A stretch of DNA of 64,000 bases. It comes from Tetrahymena elliotti 4EA (Eukaryota > Ciliophora > Oligohymenophorea > Hymenostomatida > Tetrahymenidae). Positions 37,448 to 50,071 of this stretch are shown here, piece by piece. Both the position numbers and the translations under genes were made by a program. Within the stretch, counting starts at the first letter, position 1. Each line of letters starts with the position of its first letter. The notes under the pieces were generated by a model, which searched no databases, had not been told where the DNA came from, and saw nothing but the letters and a program-made list of their open reading frames with translations. The stretch is taken from the NCBI GenBank assembly GCA_000231825.2, contig JH720367.1, positions 124,001-188,000 of the forward strand, written 5' to 3'.

Positions 37448-38202
37448 ATGGGAGAAAATCAAAAAACATGTTTCAATCATAATCTTTTATAGAATTAAAA
37501 TCCAAAATTGTGAATTAAATATTGTACATGCTTTTATATATTTACTTTAGTAATAGGTAAAAGAGGAAAATAGATCATTAAAAAACAGTTTTCTTCTCTT
37601 TTAAATCAGGATAATTTTAAAAAAATATTGTCAAGTGATAAAGCCTCACAAAAAAAGATATTTAATTTTTCATATTCATTCAAAAAGAAACCTTTTATTT
37701 ATGCACATTCATTAAAAAAGTAAATTAGATGATGCAAAAAGTTCTTCTTCTTTTTATTGGATACTGAGATATCTTTATAAAAAGCATCTAAATTTCTTCA
37801 AGAGATCATATTTAATATGATTTATTTTAATATACTAGTTAGAAACTTTTTAATTTAGCTAAAGAAGTACTTAATACTTTGAACAAATAAAATAAGAAGA
37901 GTTAAATAAGCAAAAAAGTAAAAAAACTCATATTTTTTTGAGTTTTCCACAGTGAAATTTTATTACAATCAACGATCTTAATTTAATAAATACAGTATAT
38001 ATATAAGTTTATTATAGATGAAATATTTCAAATTTATTCATTTTTAACAAATTATAATGAGTTAATTATTGATTGAATGTAATTAATAATATTAAGAGTT
38101 ATACTCAACCAATATCATTTTTATTTGTATTACTTTATTAAACTAATTAGCATATAATTGAAAAATTATTGATAGAAACATAAAAAAATCTTTCAAATAA
38201 AT
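37448..38202. other. Gene-free A/T-rich stretch
   Basis: 3' flank of the LRR gene and 5' flank of the TMEM43 gene. No coding frame was seen. Confidence 0.5.
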
Positions 38203-40233
38203 ATGAGACAAAATCATATTCTATTGATTTTACTTTTCATAAGTTTGTCTCTTGTTTCTTCCAAACAAAACAAGAGTCAAATTGAATTGTAATCTTTCGA
38301 AGACTCAGCAGATTCTCTTAAGAAGTAGATTTAACATAATCCTCATGAAAAATCTCTTAAGCATTCCTCCTCCTACTCAAGCGAAAGGTAAGTTAGCATA
38401 TTATCAAGCATGATCAAGTAATTCTTATTAATATTTTAATAAATTAGATTCTCTTCCAGAAAAAAACTTCATCAAACTTAAACTGATCCAAATTTAATGC
38501 AAACTTCTACTGTTTCTGGAGTAAATAAGACTGGTAAGAGAACTGAAAAGAGAAATGATTCTGTTTTAGGAGATATGATTATTGGTGCCATTCTCTTTTT
38601 TGCTGGGTTTCCTTGTCTTTGGTTCAACGAAAAAGGTTATGCCCACACAAAAACCTTTTTGAGAAAGTATCTTAAGAAATGTTTGAAAGGTGAATCAACC
38701 ACAATAGATCCTCAAAATGAAGGATAGTTAATTTGTATTACTGGTGATACTATAACCTAAGACATAATTGAAGATCCTGCTTTCAATGTTTAAATTGCAA
38801 ACAGTATAAAATTAAACAGAAAGTGTGAAATGTACTAATGGGTATAAGAACGCCATTCTCGTAGAGTCAGTAATGATGAAGATGAAGTATACTACACTTA
38901 TGAACTAAAATGGTAGGATAGCTTTATTGAAAGCAGAGATTTCATTGAACAGTTTGGTAAGAAATTTATACTCTACTATTTAGTTGATTATTAATTCGAC
39001 TAAGTATGCCAAATAATTAAAATATTTTTATAGTGTTAAAAAAATGATTACACATCCTCCTAATACCAGTTTAAAAATAAAAACATTTTATTTTGAAAAT
39101 AATTTGATCAATAAAATTTATTTAATTTTGAATTAAAAACGGATAGAATTTTAAAAGAGTATTACGTTTTTCAAAATAATAAATATTTATTTATTGATAG
39201 AGAGATTTAAACTTATTGCTAAATCAATTATTATTCTAGATTAATGATATCTAATATAATTATAGGCCATGAAAATCTTAGTAATGACTGGCTTTATAGT
39301 CACCAAGAAGTGTATGCTCCTACAGTTCACTATGGTGCATTTTATTTAACTGATATTCAAAAGAGAAAGTGTTCAAAGTATGAAGATGTTCCTATTAGCC
39401 TTTAAATTCTTTAGGATTTAGCTGCTAAAGGTAATTTTGCTCTAGCACCTAATCCAATTGTTTAGTAGGGTTATGCTCAAAATTAGTAAATTCCTTAAAA
39501 TCCCATGAATGATGATTACTCTAAACAAGGCTATTATCCTCCTTAAAACTCAAGCATCTATGGTCAAAAAACCGTCCTCTTCTAGGATGGATACATTTAC
39601 TTCAGAAAAAATATCAATTCATCAACTTCTCCTGGAGATTTCCGTGTTAAATTTACTAAAATTCCTTGTGGTGAAATAACAGTTATTGGCTAGTAATCTA
39701 ATGGGTGTCTTGAAACTTTTTCTCCTGAAGAGAGCAAAGAAATTAAAAAGGATTTAAATGATGAAGAAATCTTACAAGATGGTGGATGCTGCATTTGTTG
39801 CTCAGCAATATGCAAAATTTGTGAAGTTATTAATGCCCCTATCAGTGAAATTAATTGGGTGAAGGAGTAAAAAGTAAAAAAGAAAGTTATTTTCTAAGAG
39901 CAACTTTCAAATTATGAAATTAAAACATGGTTAATGAGACTTGCAGGTTTCTTATGTTTCATGTTTGGTGTTTATTTCATGCTTTCACCAGTGTACACAT
40001 TATTATATTGGTTCCCATTGGTTGGTAGATATCTTGGAACATTAGGTAGCTTTATCTGTGGCTTGGTTGGATTTTTAATTGCTATTCCTTTATCAATCTT
40101 GGTTATTAGTATAGCATGGCTATTCTATAGAAAAGAAATTGGTATCCCTCTTTTATGTGTTGCACTTATTGTAATTGGTTACTTTACTTACTCTTATGCT
40201 AAAGATTATAAAGGAGAATAAGAGAAATTCTGA
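38203..40233 (+). CDS. TMEM43: TMEM43 (LUMA) family membrane protein
   Basis: Three exons (38203-38387, 38448-38956, 39266-40233), 553 residues. The start gives a clear signal peptide (RQNHILLILLFISLSLVSS). After a Ser-rich leader comes the hallmark TMEM43 segment GDMIIGAILFFAGFPCLWFNE, then a long lumenal domain (WVQERHSRR, YYTYELKWQDSFIES, WLYSHQEVYAPTVHYGAF, with a Q/N-rich insertion near 39440-39560) and three C-terminal helices (RLAGFLCFMFGVYFMLSPVY, FICGLVGFLIAIPLSILVIS, IPLLCVALIVIGYFTYSY). In animals TMEM43 sits in the ER and inner nuclear membrane and binds lamin/emerin networks; ciliates lack lamins, so the role here is open. A Cys cluster (GGCCICCSAICKICE) is unusual. The second intron is 309 bases. 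Confidence 0.93.
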
Positions 40234-41227
40234 TCATTTATTCCCTAAATTTGAAGGAAAATATAACCATAAGAAAATATTTTCGTTTTTTTATAAAATC
40301 ATTCAACATAATTTGTATTTTAAATTTAATTTTGTGCCAGGCAAAAATAGTTAATTTAAAAATAAAATTTATTAACATTAAAATATTAAAAAAATTATTA
40401 TCATTTACTTGTCTTTTTATTTTTATATCATGGCTTTTAAATGTTTTAATAATTTTACTGTTTGCTATTTTGAAGAGAGAATAAAAATATTCTACTTATT
40501 TGTTCATTTTTATTTAATTACTGCTTTTACTGAGCTCTAAGATTTTAATTCAATCAAAAAAATAGTAATTTGCAAGTTAAATTTAATAATCACTTAGAAT
40601 AATATTTCTACATCTATGAATTAAATTTAATCAGCAATTAAAATATCAAGAACATAGTTTTTTGTTAAATTGATAATATAAAGTGAAATAAATGAAGTTT
40701 AAGTGAGCTTTAATTTATTTTGAAAAATTAATAAAATGTTTGCTTTATTGCTATCCCTATACACAAATAAGAAATAAAAAATGAAAATTTTAATTTAATT
40801 AAAAAACAAAAAGAGAATCAAAATCTAAATTTACTTCTTATTCAGAAGTTAGTATTACTTACTAAATATTTAAAAAATTTTTTAAATTAGCTCTGATAAA
40901 TATTGTAAAATTATATATATAGTTAGTAGATTTTTTTGATATTAAATATACATTGTTTACTTTACTGGCAAATATTTTGTTTTTCAAAATAAAATAATGT
41001 ATATAAAATTCTTTACAACATATATATTTAACTCTTTAAAAAGTAAAGTGAAAATCTGATTAAATATTATAATTTTTTATTGAATAATTGAATAGAATTA
41101 GATATTATTAAATTAAACTGTAGGAAGAAATTCATTTTAAGCAGATATTTTTTAAAATATTTTATATTCTAAGGAGTTTTTCTTTCTTAAAATAACTTCC
41201 TCATTCATCACTGACTTATTCAATCAC
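40234..41227. other. Gene-free region between convergent genes
   Basis: Very A/T-rich. A hydrophobic 77-codon ORF at 40251-40484 is an artefact of T-rich sequence. I see nothing else. Confidence 0.5.
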
Positions 41228-42547
41228 TCATTTATTGATTATTTAATGATCAGAAATCTCAGGGTTATAAGTAAATTGTTTTGATTTTGATTTTGAATTT
41301 CTTTAGTTTTGCAGTTTTTTTATAAATTCACTTTCTAATTAAGTTAAAGGTTTGCATTTTCTAACTCTCCTCTTGACATCGACATTTTCAATAGTCTTAA
41401 ATGACTCTTATGCACAAATAACTTTTTTTGCTTCTTCTTTAGATAGATACACTCTCAGCTTATTAGTTGGCATGACATTAGATGAGAAAAACTTGTCTGG
41501 TATAAAATTTCTCAGGTAATTTTCAAGCTAATTAATTGATTTGAATATGGAAGGAAACTCAAGTTATGCTTTGATAACTATGAAACATCCTCTTCCATTC
41601 ATTTTGTTTCCTTAGTAGTATCCCAACCAATTTATGTTAATTAGCTTAACAATTTTATAGAAATCGTGATAAAATCTATCCCATTAATGCACTTATCCAA
41701 ATTAAATTTTGGGAAACATGATTCTAACATAAATAATTATCCTTTAAATTAATTAAATTAAAATAAAAAATGGGTATTGAGAATAAATTAAATAAATTAC
41801 TTTTCACTAGTTCTTAAGATATAATCATCATCATTTTTTATATCTATCTTATCATAATCAACTTCCATAGAGACTTTTTTCTAAAAATAATTTGATGTTA
41901 AAATAATTAGAGTTTTTTAACAATAAAAATACTTTTGAATTGTACTAAGTAACGCCAAGACCGAAATCACCTAAATAACGAGAAAGTGTGTGTCTACTGA
42001 CTTTAGCTTTCTAAGCTGCTTCTTTGAGTGATACGTCACCATGGTAAATCTCTTAAATAAGATATTTTACATCATTCTCTTTTAAAATCCTGTCTCGACC
42101 ACACATTCCACACTCTGTAAAAATGTTTTAAGTGCTCTCATACTTCTTAATGACTCTTGCGACATGTGTCCTAGTTATAATATATCCAAGCTCTTAAATT
42201 AATTTAACTATCTAAGTGATATTATATTCACTTTTTTTCAAAGCTATGATCATACCCTTAATCATTTTTCTCTAATTTTTAGAATGAATCTCTCTTTTTT
42301 TTCTAGGTTAATACTCTTTTTCAATTTATATGCTTTTGTCTTATATGCTTGATAATTCTTCTTTATGGTCTTATGAAGTATTAGTATTTTAAATTGTGTG
42401 CATATTAAAGAAGTTGTCAGGATAATAGTATTGAGGATCCTCTTATGAAATGTACTCACTTTTGCAATAGCTAAGATTAGAATCAAGATTCATGTAAGAA
42501 TTATATGAAAATGGTTATAAAAACTCATCAAGAGAATTGGTTTTCAT
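41228..42547 (-). CDS. Tandem helix-turn-helix DNA-binding protein (paired/Tc1-like)
   Basis: Three minus-strand exons: 42547-41954, 41880-41801, 41741-41228; 395 residues. After an acidic N-terminus and a basic patch (QPRKKREIHSKNQRK), residues ~105-150 form one HTH (MIIALKKSEYNITQIVKLI, ...ITRTHVARVIKKY) and residues ~150-198 a second (DRILKENDVKYLIQEIY, GDVSLKEAAQKAKVSRHTL). The pair is arranged like the PAI-RED halves of paired domains and Tc1/mariner transposase N-termini. Between them lies CGMCGRDR. The C-terminal ~190 residues (WDRFYHDFYKIVKLINI... PTNKLRVYLSKEEAKKVI) match no family I know, and no DDE triad is evident. It is probably a sequence-specific DNA-binding protein, possibly derived from a transposase. 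Intron 1 starts with GTTAC; the model is otherwise firm. Confidence 0.78.
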
Positions 42548-43531
42548 TTTGAGTTGAAAATATAATATTTTCACAGCTATAATAGATAAGAATTTAGATA
42601 GTAGATAGATCACCTAGATTGGTTAGCTATTTATTAAATTTTTTTGATTTTAATTGTATTATAATTTTTTCGAACCTATTTATAATATTTCAATGAGCTT
42701 TTAATTAATTCTAATAATTTTCATTCTCTTTGCCAATATTTAGAAATATTTTCAAAATTTTCAACTTTTACCCTCCCAATTTTTATAATATCTCTCTCAT
42801 TATAAAAAAATTCAAAAAATGAAATATTCAATTTTATGAAAGTATTATTCTGCAATTTCTTACATTAATCTTTTGAACTAATCAGATTCACAAAAATAAT
42901 TTGTTTCAACAATCTTCAAAATAAAATATTTTAATTCAAATAATCATTTAAAAATCAATTGAAATTATTATAATATTGTTACTCAATTAACCTTTTTTGA
43001 CAATAAATCATCAAAAATAAATTCAAATTATTTTAAAAATATCAAAATTTTGCTTTAATTATTCTTTTGAGTTTAGAATAATTCATGAAAAAAAATAATA
43101 TATATTTAATTTAGTCTCAATTATTTTAAATACTTTTAATATGTTATTTTACTTACACATTTATTTTTCTTTTTAGAATAGTATTTATGCTGAAAAAATT
43201 TTTAGTTTTAGTTAATACAATTAATATTTGTTATCATTTTAATAAATCCAAAAATAGCTTTAATGATAATATTTCCTTATAAATAGGTAGTGCAATTATA
43301 AAGTAGGATATACAAATTACAATTTTAAATTAGAAAAGGAAATGAATAAAATATTTATGAATATTATTACAATTATATTTAAGAGGATAAGAGATAAAAA
43401 TTTGATGATTAATGATTTGATATTTAATAAAAAGATCTCTTAATTCAAGAACTTTTTCATTTTTCCTAAATTTTGTTTCTTTTATAATTTGGGATGGGGT
43501 TCAGTGTAATATTAAAAATTTTTTTTTCCTT
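42548..43531. other. Gene-free A/T-rich stretch
   Basis: 984 bases between two minus-strand genes. No coding frame was seen. Confidence 0.5.
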
Positions 43532-45034
43532 TCAAAATAAAGGTCTATCACTAAATAAGGCTCTTCTGGTTGGGTAATATTTGGGATTATAACCTGCAGA
43601 CTTTTAAGCTATTCCATAAGAAGAGGAATAAACAGATTATGGAGTCAATTAATTATTATAGTATTAGTAAGGCTTACTATCAGTTTTACTATAATTTATA
43701 AAACTTGAGCCATACATTGTCTTTGGTGTTTATTGGTTAATAACATAAGTAGGTGCTTTTTGGTAGCTATTTCTAAGAGAACTGGCAAAATTTTGCTAGT
43801 TTTAGAAGTGGCTACTATTTTAAACATTTTAGTATATGTTTGATTATCTGACTGATGAACCTCTTTCATAGCCTCTTTGTTCCCCTCCTAACTCATAACC
43901 AGAAGGATGAACTTACTAAGAGTATATGGGCTATGATGAAGAGCTTCTGTCTTTATAAGAACTTTTATCATTTTATCTATAATTAATGCTATTGCTAAAC
44001 ATTGAAGATTTTGTATCATTGAAAGTTAGTTTTTAAGTGTTTGTATATGAATTATTTTGAATTTAACTTTTGAAATCTGCTTAATTTGCTTTACTGCTAC
44101 CACCAAAATGAGGTGAATTGTCATTTATACGGCTAACTTATGAGCTTTGACTTCTCACCTAATCTGCATATGTTACTTACTTAACTGAAGATCTTTACAA
44201 AGTTTGATCATGGAAATTACTTTTAGTGGAGCTTAGCTAATCTGCCTAAATAAAAGAAGTGGTACCATAACCTCTGCTATTTGGAGTATTTTAGTCAAAA
44301 GTATTTGGTTTAAATGAATTCATGGTCATACTCAACATTTTTTTCCCATTTTAAGTGGGAGAAGTAGTATCATGAAGGAGAGTATTTTCATTTCTATTAG
44401 AGTGAGAAGATTATGGTACTGCTCTTACTTGATTGCGATCTTGATAAAATGCACTTTATGTGAGACCTAGACCTTACTCTTACTACCTTGCTTAGCTGTT
44501 TTACTTCTCCTATAATCTCCTTTCAAATGACATCAATTAGCGTATAAAACCAGGATTAGGATTTGTTACTTTTCTTCTCGATTTGCAGTAAAATAAACTT
44601 TTTTCATAACTCCAATTATTAGTCTTCATGAGGTATGCAATAACAGTAGTAGCGCTTCTTGATACTCCTGCAAAACAATGAACAAGAACGTTTGTATTCT
44701 TAATATTTTATTCGATAAAATCTAATAAGGTAGGGAAGTGTCTGCTTAAGTCATATGACTCAACGTCATCTGCATTTATTGTATGATGAATTATGTTGTA
44801 GCTCTTGTCATATTTAAGGCCAGTACGAGCTGCTACTGTAAGAACAGCTCCTATGTTGTGACGACGAAGCATATCTACATTTTAAGCTGCATCAATATTT
44901 CCTAAATAAAGACCTCCTTTAGAGCCTTATGGATCAATGACACAGTTCATAGGATCCATTCTGAGGTAGGCCTACCAAGCAGCTTATTATTATGCATATT
45001 GCTATTGTCTAGATTTATAAGAAAAGTAACTCAT
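43532..45034 (-). CDS. Dual-specificity protein phosphatase
   Basis: Intronless, 500 residues, from ATG 45032-45034 to TGA 43532-43534. The catalytic domain fills residues ~25-175. It begins PQGSKGGLYLGNIDAAQNVDMLRRHNI, has the general-acid region INADDVESYDLSRHF and the P-loop VHCFAGVSRSATTVIAYLM (HCx5RS; Cys near 44675), and ends with NPNPGFIRQLMSFERRL. All key residues for a working DSP are present; such enzymes remove phosphate from Ser/Thr/Tyr, often on MAP kinases. The remaining ~320 residues are S/N/Q/Y-rich and disordered (HPSGYELGGEQRGYERGSS). They could be a localisation or regulatory tail. There is no membrane segment. Confidence 0.94.
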
Positions 45035-46450
45035 TTTTTAAGTGCGAACTAATATTTATTTTCAGATTTAATTTGTGTTTTTTTGCTTAATCACTTTTGT
45101 TGAAGTGCTAATATTCTATTCAGTGTAAGTGGTATTATCCTGCTCGCTAGGTGGTGCCTATTTGTTTTATCCTTTTTGACAAAAATATATTTTTTATAAA
45201 TTTTAATAATCAATTATAAATTTTTAATTTTGCAAACAGTATTATTTTAAGTGAGTGATTATAATTTATCTTATTAGCCTTAATCTTAATTTGATTATTT
45301 AATTATTTCTTATAAAAATATTTGTTGTAAAGTTTATTATACATACAAAATTAATAAATGATCATAACAAATTATTTAATGATAACAAATATTATTGCGG
45401 ATTTTTTAAACTGGTTGATTAATTCTGTAGGGAAAAAGTAATAAAAATTTAATCCTCCTTTTTTCCTTCATAAATTATAATTTATTCTTAATAAAAAAAA
45501 TAACCAATCTAGATACCAATAAATAGTATTTGTTATTGTATAAATAAATTTATAATCAGAGCGATCTTACTTATTTATTTTGGAATATTTCTCATTTTAA
45601 ACTAAATAATTTCAATAAAAAATATTCATGCAAATATATTTTTTTAAGATTTTAGATGAATAAGAATAAATAAATCTCAAAAAAAATTATTGAACTCTCT
45701 TATAAAATAAATAAAAAATAGATTATTAAAAATATTTTCTTTGCATTCAATCAATATTTTAAAATAAAGAACTTAGATTGAACAATTAATAAAATATTTA
45801 AATGAAATCAATCAATAAGATAATAAAAATATTTTCTGATGTTAAGATAAACAAAATTCAATCAGAAAAATAATTATTGAAATAATTCATAAATCTAGCA
45901 TCAATCAAAATAAATTCATAAAATATTTTTCAAAGTCAAACTAAGCTAAATATCTATTTGTCTGTGGATTCATTTAGATTAACATAAAATAAATAAATCT
46001 AACATCAAAAAAATAAATTCTTAGACATATTTTGTAAAACAACACTAAAATCTAATTAATTCAAATAGACAAACACAAAATATTTTCTCAGAAATTATTA
46101 GAACATTTCAGATAATTTTTATAAAAGTTCTTCATTTAATTAAAATTCAAAAAATAAAATATTTTTTGCAAGTTTTATCTTAAAATTTATACATTAATTA
46201 GTTTTTTAATAGATAAACTAAAAAACATAAATTAAAATAATAAATATCTGTGATATAATAACAAAATTCAACAATTAGTAATAGGTGGTGTGACGAAAGC
46301 TGATTTCAAAAAATTTTCAACCCATTTATGAAATTAGATTAAAGATTAGATATTTTTTATGCTTTTATTAAAATTCTTTGTTTAGAGCAAAATCATTAAA
46401 ATTAAAAAGAATAATTTAGTTTTTTACTTCCAAGTTTGTTTTTTATATAA
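45035..46450. promoter_or_regulatory. Divergent intergenic region
   Basis: 1416 bases between the starts of the phosphatase (minus) and the lipid kinase (plus). It is very A/T-rich. No coding frame or named element was seen. Confidence 0.4.
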
Positions 46451-47965
46451 ATGGAAAAGGAAATCTAATAAGAAGAATCAAAGAATAACTCATAGGACAA
46501 TATTCTCTACACATTTAGGTTACAGGATCAAAAGAGTGCGAAAGTAGATGTTTGTTTGATTAGTTAATAAGGATAAAATACTTAAATTAGATTTGAATAT
46601 TAAGATGGAAAATGTTAATCTATTAATTGGGGAGATCTCTTAGGAGCAGTTGTGCAAGATAAAAAAATTGAAATTGTTTCATTTCCTAAGAAAGTTCAAA
46701 AAAGAATGTTTAAAAAAATATAAAATAGGCTCAAAGAAATATATACTTTCAGCACAATAAATTCATCTGGCAATGTTGAATAAGTAGCATCTAATGGAGA
46801 TTTAAAATCAATAAATTTGCAAGATGTTAAATACATAATCTAAGAATTCTCTTAGTAAAAAGATACAAATTTGTTTACTAACATAGTAAGCAATGATAGA
46901 GTTTAAAAAGAATTGTTAATTTTTGTGAATCCTCACAGTGGAAAAGGATAAGCATAATAGGTATTTGATAGAGTAAAAGACCTCTTTGATATTTCAGGAC
47001 ATAGATATCATGTGGTAGAAACTCTCTATCGCCTTCACTGCTTTGACTATTTGTATGAATTATCTCCAGAGAAGCTTTTTTCTTATTATGGTATTATTAG
47101 TGTCAGTGGAGATGGAACTCCTCATGAAATAGTAAATGCTTTATTACTTAGATCAGATCGCGAGTAATGTTTATAAATGCCTATTGGAGGTATCCATGGA
47201 GGAAGTGGAAATGCCCTTCCTACTACAATGTGTAATATCTCTGGAGAGTATAATACTCCTGAGTGTGCAGCATTCATCATTATCAAAAATCAGACAAAAA
47301 AAATAGATTTGATGGAATTTGAAAGGCAAAACATTTATAATAAAAGTAGTCACCCATTCTAGCTTTCTAAGAGAATTTATTCTTTCTTAAGTTTGAGCTG
47401 GACTTTTGTATCTGACTTAGACTTGGGTAGTGAAAACCTTCGTTTCTTAGGAGAAACTCGTTTTGAAGTATATGGATTTTGGCGTTTGATGTTCTTAAAT
47501 AAATATGCTGCAAATATATTCTATTCTAACTCTTCTGATGCAAATTTACCAGATATTAACTAATAAATTTCTGAATAAGATTTATCTAAGTACAAAATAG
47601 AGAAGAATTAGCTCTTTACATTCTTCTATTTAAGTAATCTTCCATGGGTTTCAGAATAATATTAAAGTTTCCCACTTGCTCATGTTGATGATGGCTTATA
47701 TGATTTGACATATTTAACTAATGAATAAAGCAGAATTTAAATGATTAAAACTGCACTTGCTCTTGATAATGGATCTTTTTTTGATAAAGAAAAGTAGACT
47801 GTTGCAAAAGGTTATGATCTCAAATATCAAAAAATAAGATCTATTAGAATTGAGCCAATTAATCCTACAAAAAGTGGATTATACTCCATCGATGGTGAAA
47901 GATATTAAGCTGAACCTATACAAGGAACTGTACTTCCAAAAATACTTAACGTATTTTGTCTTTGA
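46451..47965 (+). CDS. Sphingosine kinase / diacylglycerol kinase catalytic family
   Basis: Intronless, 504 residues. The DAGK catalytic fold begins near residue 155 with ELLIFVNPHSGKGQAQQVF, continues HVVETLYRLH and reaches the nucleotide-binding loop ISVSGDGTPHEIVNALLLR (residue ~218), then MPIGGIHGGSGNALPTTM. The later lobe has RFEVYGFWRLMFL, FFYLSNLPWVSEQ and FPLAHVDDGLYDLTYL, where sphingosine kinases carry the conserved second-lobe Asp. The order and the ~160-residue N-terminal leader fit eukaryotic sphingosine kinase, which phosphorylates long-chain bases to signalling lipids. Family SGDGxxHE here reads SGDGTPHE. There is no membrane helix; such enzymes are cytosolic and recruited to membranes. 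Ceramide kinase is a less likely alternative. Confidence 0.92.
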
Positions 47966-48456
47966 AAGCAAGAAAAAATTTGAATGAGTGAAAATAAGTA
48001 AAGATACAGGCACTCAAATAAAGTAACAAAAATGTATAAAACATAATTTAAAAAATTTGGTTGAGACAAATATATGAAGTATGATAAGTGATATACTGTA
48101 ATAGACCTAAATATAAATTTTTTATAGGGATTTTATGTAATTGTTTGTAAGGAAATATAGATTTTATTTTTAAATTGAAAGGATTTAAAAAAGAAAGTAA
48201 AAATTTAATATAAAGTACATTAAGAAAGAAGATAGATATTAGTTACTTATTTATTTAATTTTTAAATTTAATCAGATAGTAAACTTTTATTGTTTGATCT
48301 GTAAATCCGCTTTTTTGTTTTTTTAAGAATATGTGGCTTAACTTTGATGATTCTTTATTTCAAAGAAAGAAATAATTTAATTATCAAGTTATTACGCATT
48401 AATTTATTCATTTATTGTATTTTTAATTAGTCAAATCAAATGTTGAGAAGATACTA
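47966..48456. other. Gene-free region between convergent genes
   Basis: 3' flanks of the lipid kinase and the first TMEM135-like gene. I see nothing else. Confidence 0.5.
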
Positions 48457-49266
48457 TCAGAATTTCCTATTCCAGTTTATATATTTATTGGGTTCATCAG
48501 CAGGAATACCTTTGATGGCCAACTCATTATTCATCTTTGTGTTATAAATAAATCTTATTCCATAGTCTGATACATCTTCACATGAAAAATTCTCCCAAGC
48601 TTTATGTAATCCCCTGGAATTGCATGATGGCTCAGTAAAATAGATGCTCACAGTAAATCCAATCATCAAACAATAAACAAATGTATAGTCTAAATCAAAT
48701 TTAGGAATTCTTTTTTTTATTATCTAATATCTATATAAAGAATCAATAGCTCTTGTTATCAAAAACAAAGCCCAAATACTTCTATTCTACTATTCTCTAA
48801 CCCATAGACTCAGCATACCTCCGATGAATCCACTAATAAATGAAATTTTACCATTATCTTGCTTGAAAATCCTTCTAAGGAGACATGTCAATCCTCTCAT
48901 TATTAGAGTGTATAGTGCTGGAAAGAGAGCAAAGCGTATATTTTTTTTAGAAATCAGAGTAATCAAAAGAAAAAAAGGATTACTCTTAAGCTTTTTGTAT
49001 TATTTAAGAAGGATAACAACAATGTCAATAGCTGCAGTGACTGAGTAGCCCATTAAAAATGACTTTAAAGAGAAATTTAAAATATCAACCAAACAACTAT
49101 TTTGGTGCTTACAGAGCTCAGTTTTGCCTAAGCAGTGCTCATCTAAGCCTAATTTTCTCAACAATCTTTTAAGATGTTTATCAAATTTGATTGAATATTT
49201 GCTAAATATCTATTCCTCTTTTTTTTCAGATTAATCGTTTTTGTTATTGCTACAAGTTTGTTCCAT
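48457..49266 (-). CDS. TMEM135-like membrane protein, paralogue A
   Basis: Intronless, 269 residues (ATG 49264-49266, TGA 48457-48459). After a charged leader comes the TMEM135-type N-terminal signature CKHQNSC, then LKSFLMGYSVTAAIDIV. A membrane segment pair follows (KNIRFALFPALYTLIMRGLTC, FISGFIGGMLSLW), then WALFLITRAIDSLYR and a last hydrophobic segment ending in TEPSCNSRGL. TMEM135 family members are Tim17-related proteins of mitochondria and peroxisomes, tied to mitochondrial division and fat storage; the function here is inferred. A closely related copy lies at 55811-56626, on the same strand, beyond the P4-ATPase. The C-terminal ~70 residues are the most similar part (both end NWNRKF). 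Confidence 0.8.
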
Positions 49267-50071
49267 TTTTAGTTAGCTATTTATTTTAAATTATTTGTTT
49301 TTGATTTTATTTTTTTGTTATTTTTTTGTAGAGCTATTAATTTCAAGAAAGTACAATTGAATCCTTGATTACGACTATTAGCAATCTTTTTTATAATATA
49401 TCTGTTGCCCAAAATAACCATTCAACCGTTTGATGTCATAAAAATCAAATATCATTCTACTTCTTAAGTCATCCAAAATTTGAGTAATAACAAATGAATC
49501 ATCTCACATATCCTCAGAGTAAATTTAATTTAAATTAAATATTTTTCATTTGTTTTTTAGAACTTTAATTGGTTTTAATCTTTAACTTCTTCATCACTCA
49601 ACCTACTTTTTTTAAATTAAACTAGCAGTAGTATTATTATAACAACAAGGGTCTGACTTATTTATTTATGCTAAAAGAGTTTTTGATATAATACATTTGA
49701 AACAAATCAATAATCAATTAAAATTTCTTTTATAATTACAAACTAAATAAGTTAAATTTGGTGGATTGAGTAAATTCCAACGAAATCTATCATATTCTAT
49801 TTTTAATTAGTTTTTGTGATCTAATTCTTATTAATGAATCAAATAAATTTGATAATTTGAAGTAATTATCTATTGTTGTGTTTAGTTTAGATTAGAAATT
49901 ATTATTCATGCTTTGATCCAATTAAAGTCATTGATAAATACTATTTATGACATACATAATTGAAATAAAAATTACAAATAAAATTCAAATTGTTATCTAA
50001 TTAAAAACACATTTTTTCTCTTATTATTGTATGTTTTAATATCTTTTGAAGATTATTTATTCGGTGAGTTT
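49267..50071. other. Gene-free A/T-rich stretch
   Basis: 805 bases between the TMEM135-like gene and the flippase gene, both minus strand. No coding frame was seen. Confidence 0.5.

Noticed and set aside
40251..40484. 77-codon hydrophobic ORF after TMEM43
   Set aside because: It is T-rich non-coding sequence in the 3' flank, with no recognisable motif.
47171..47362. Overlapping short ORFs on both strands inside the lipid kinase gene
   Set aside because: The plus-strand ORF is a fragment of the kinase itself (cut at TAA/TAG, which code Gln), and the minus-strand one is its shadow.
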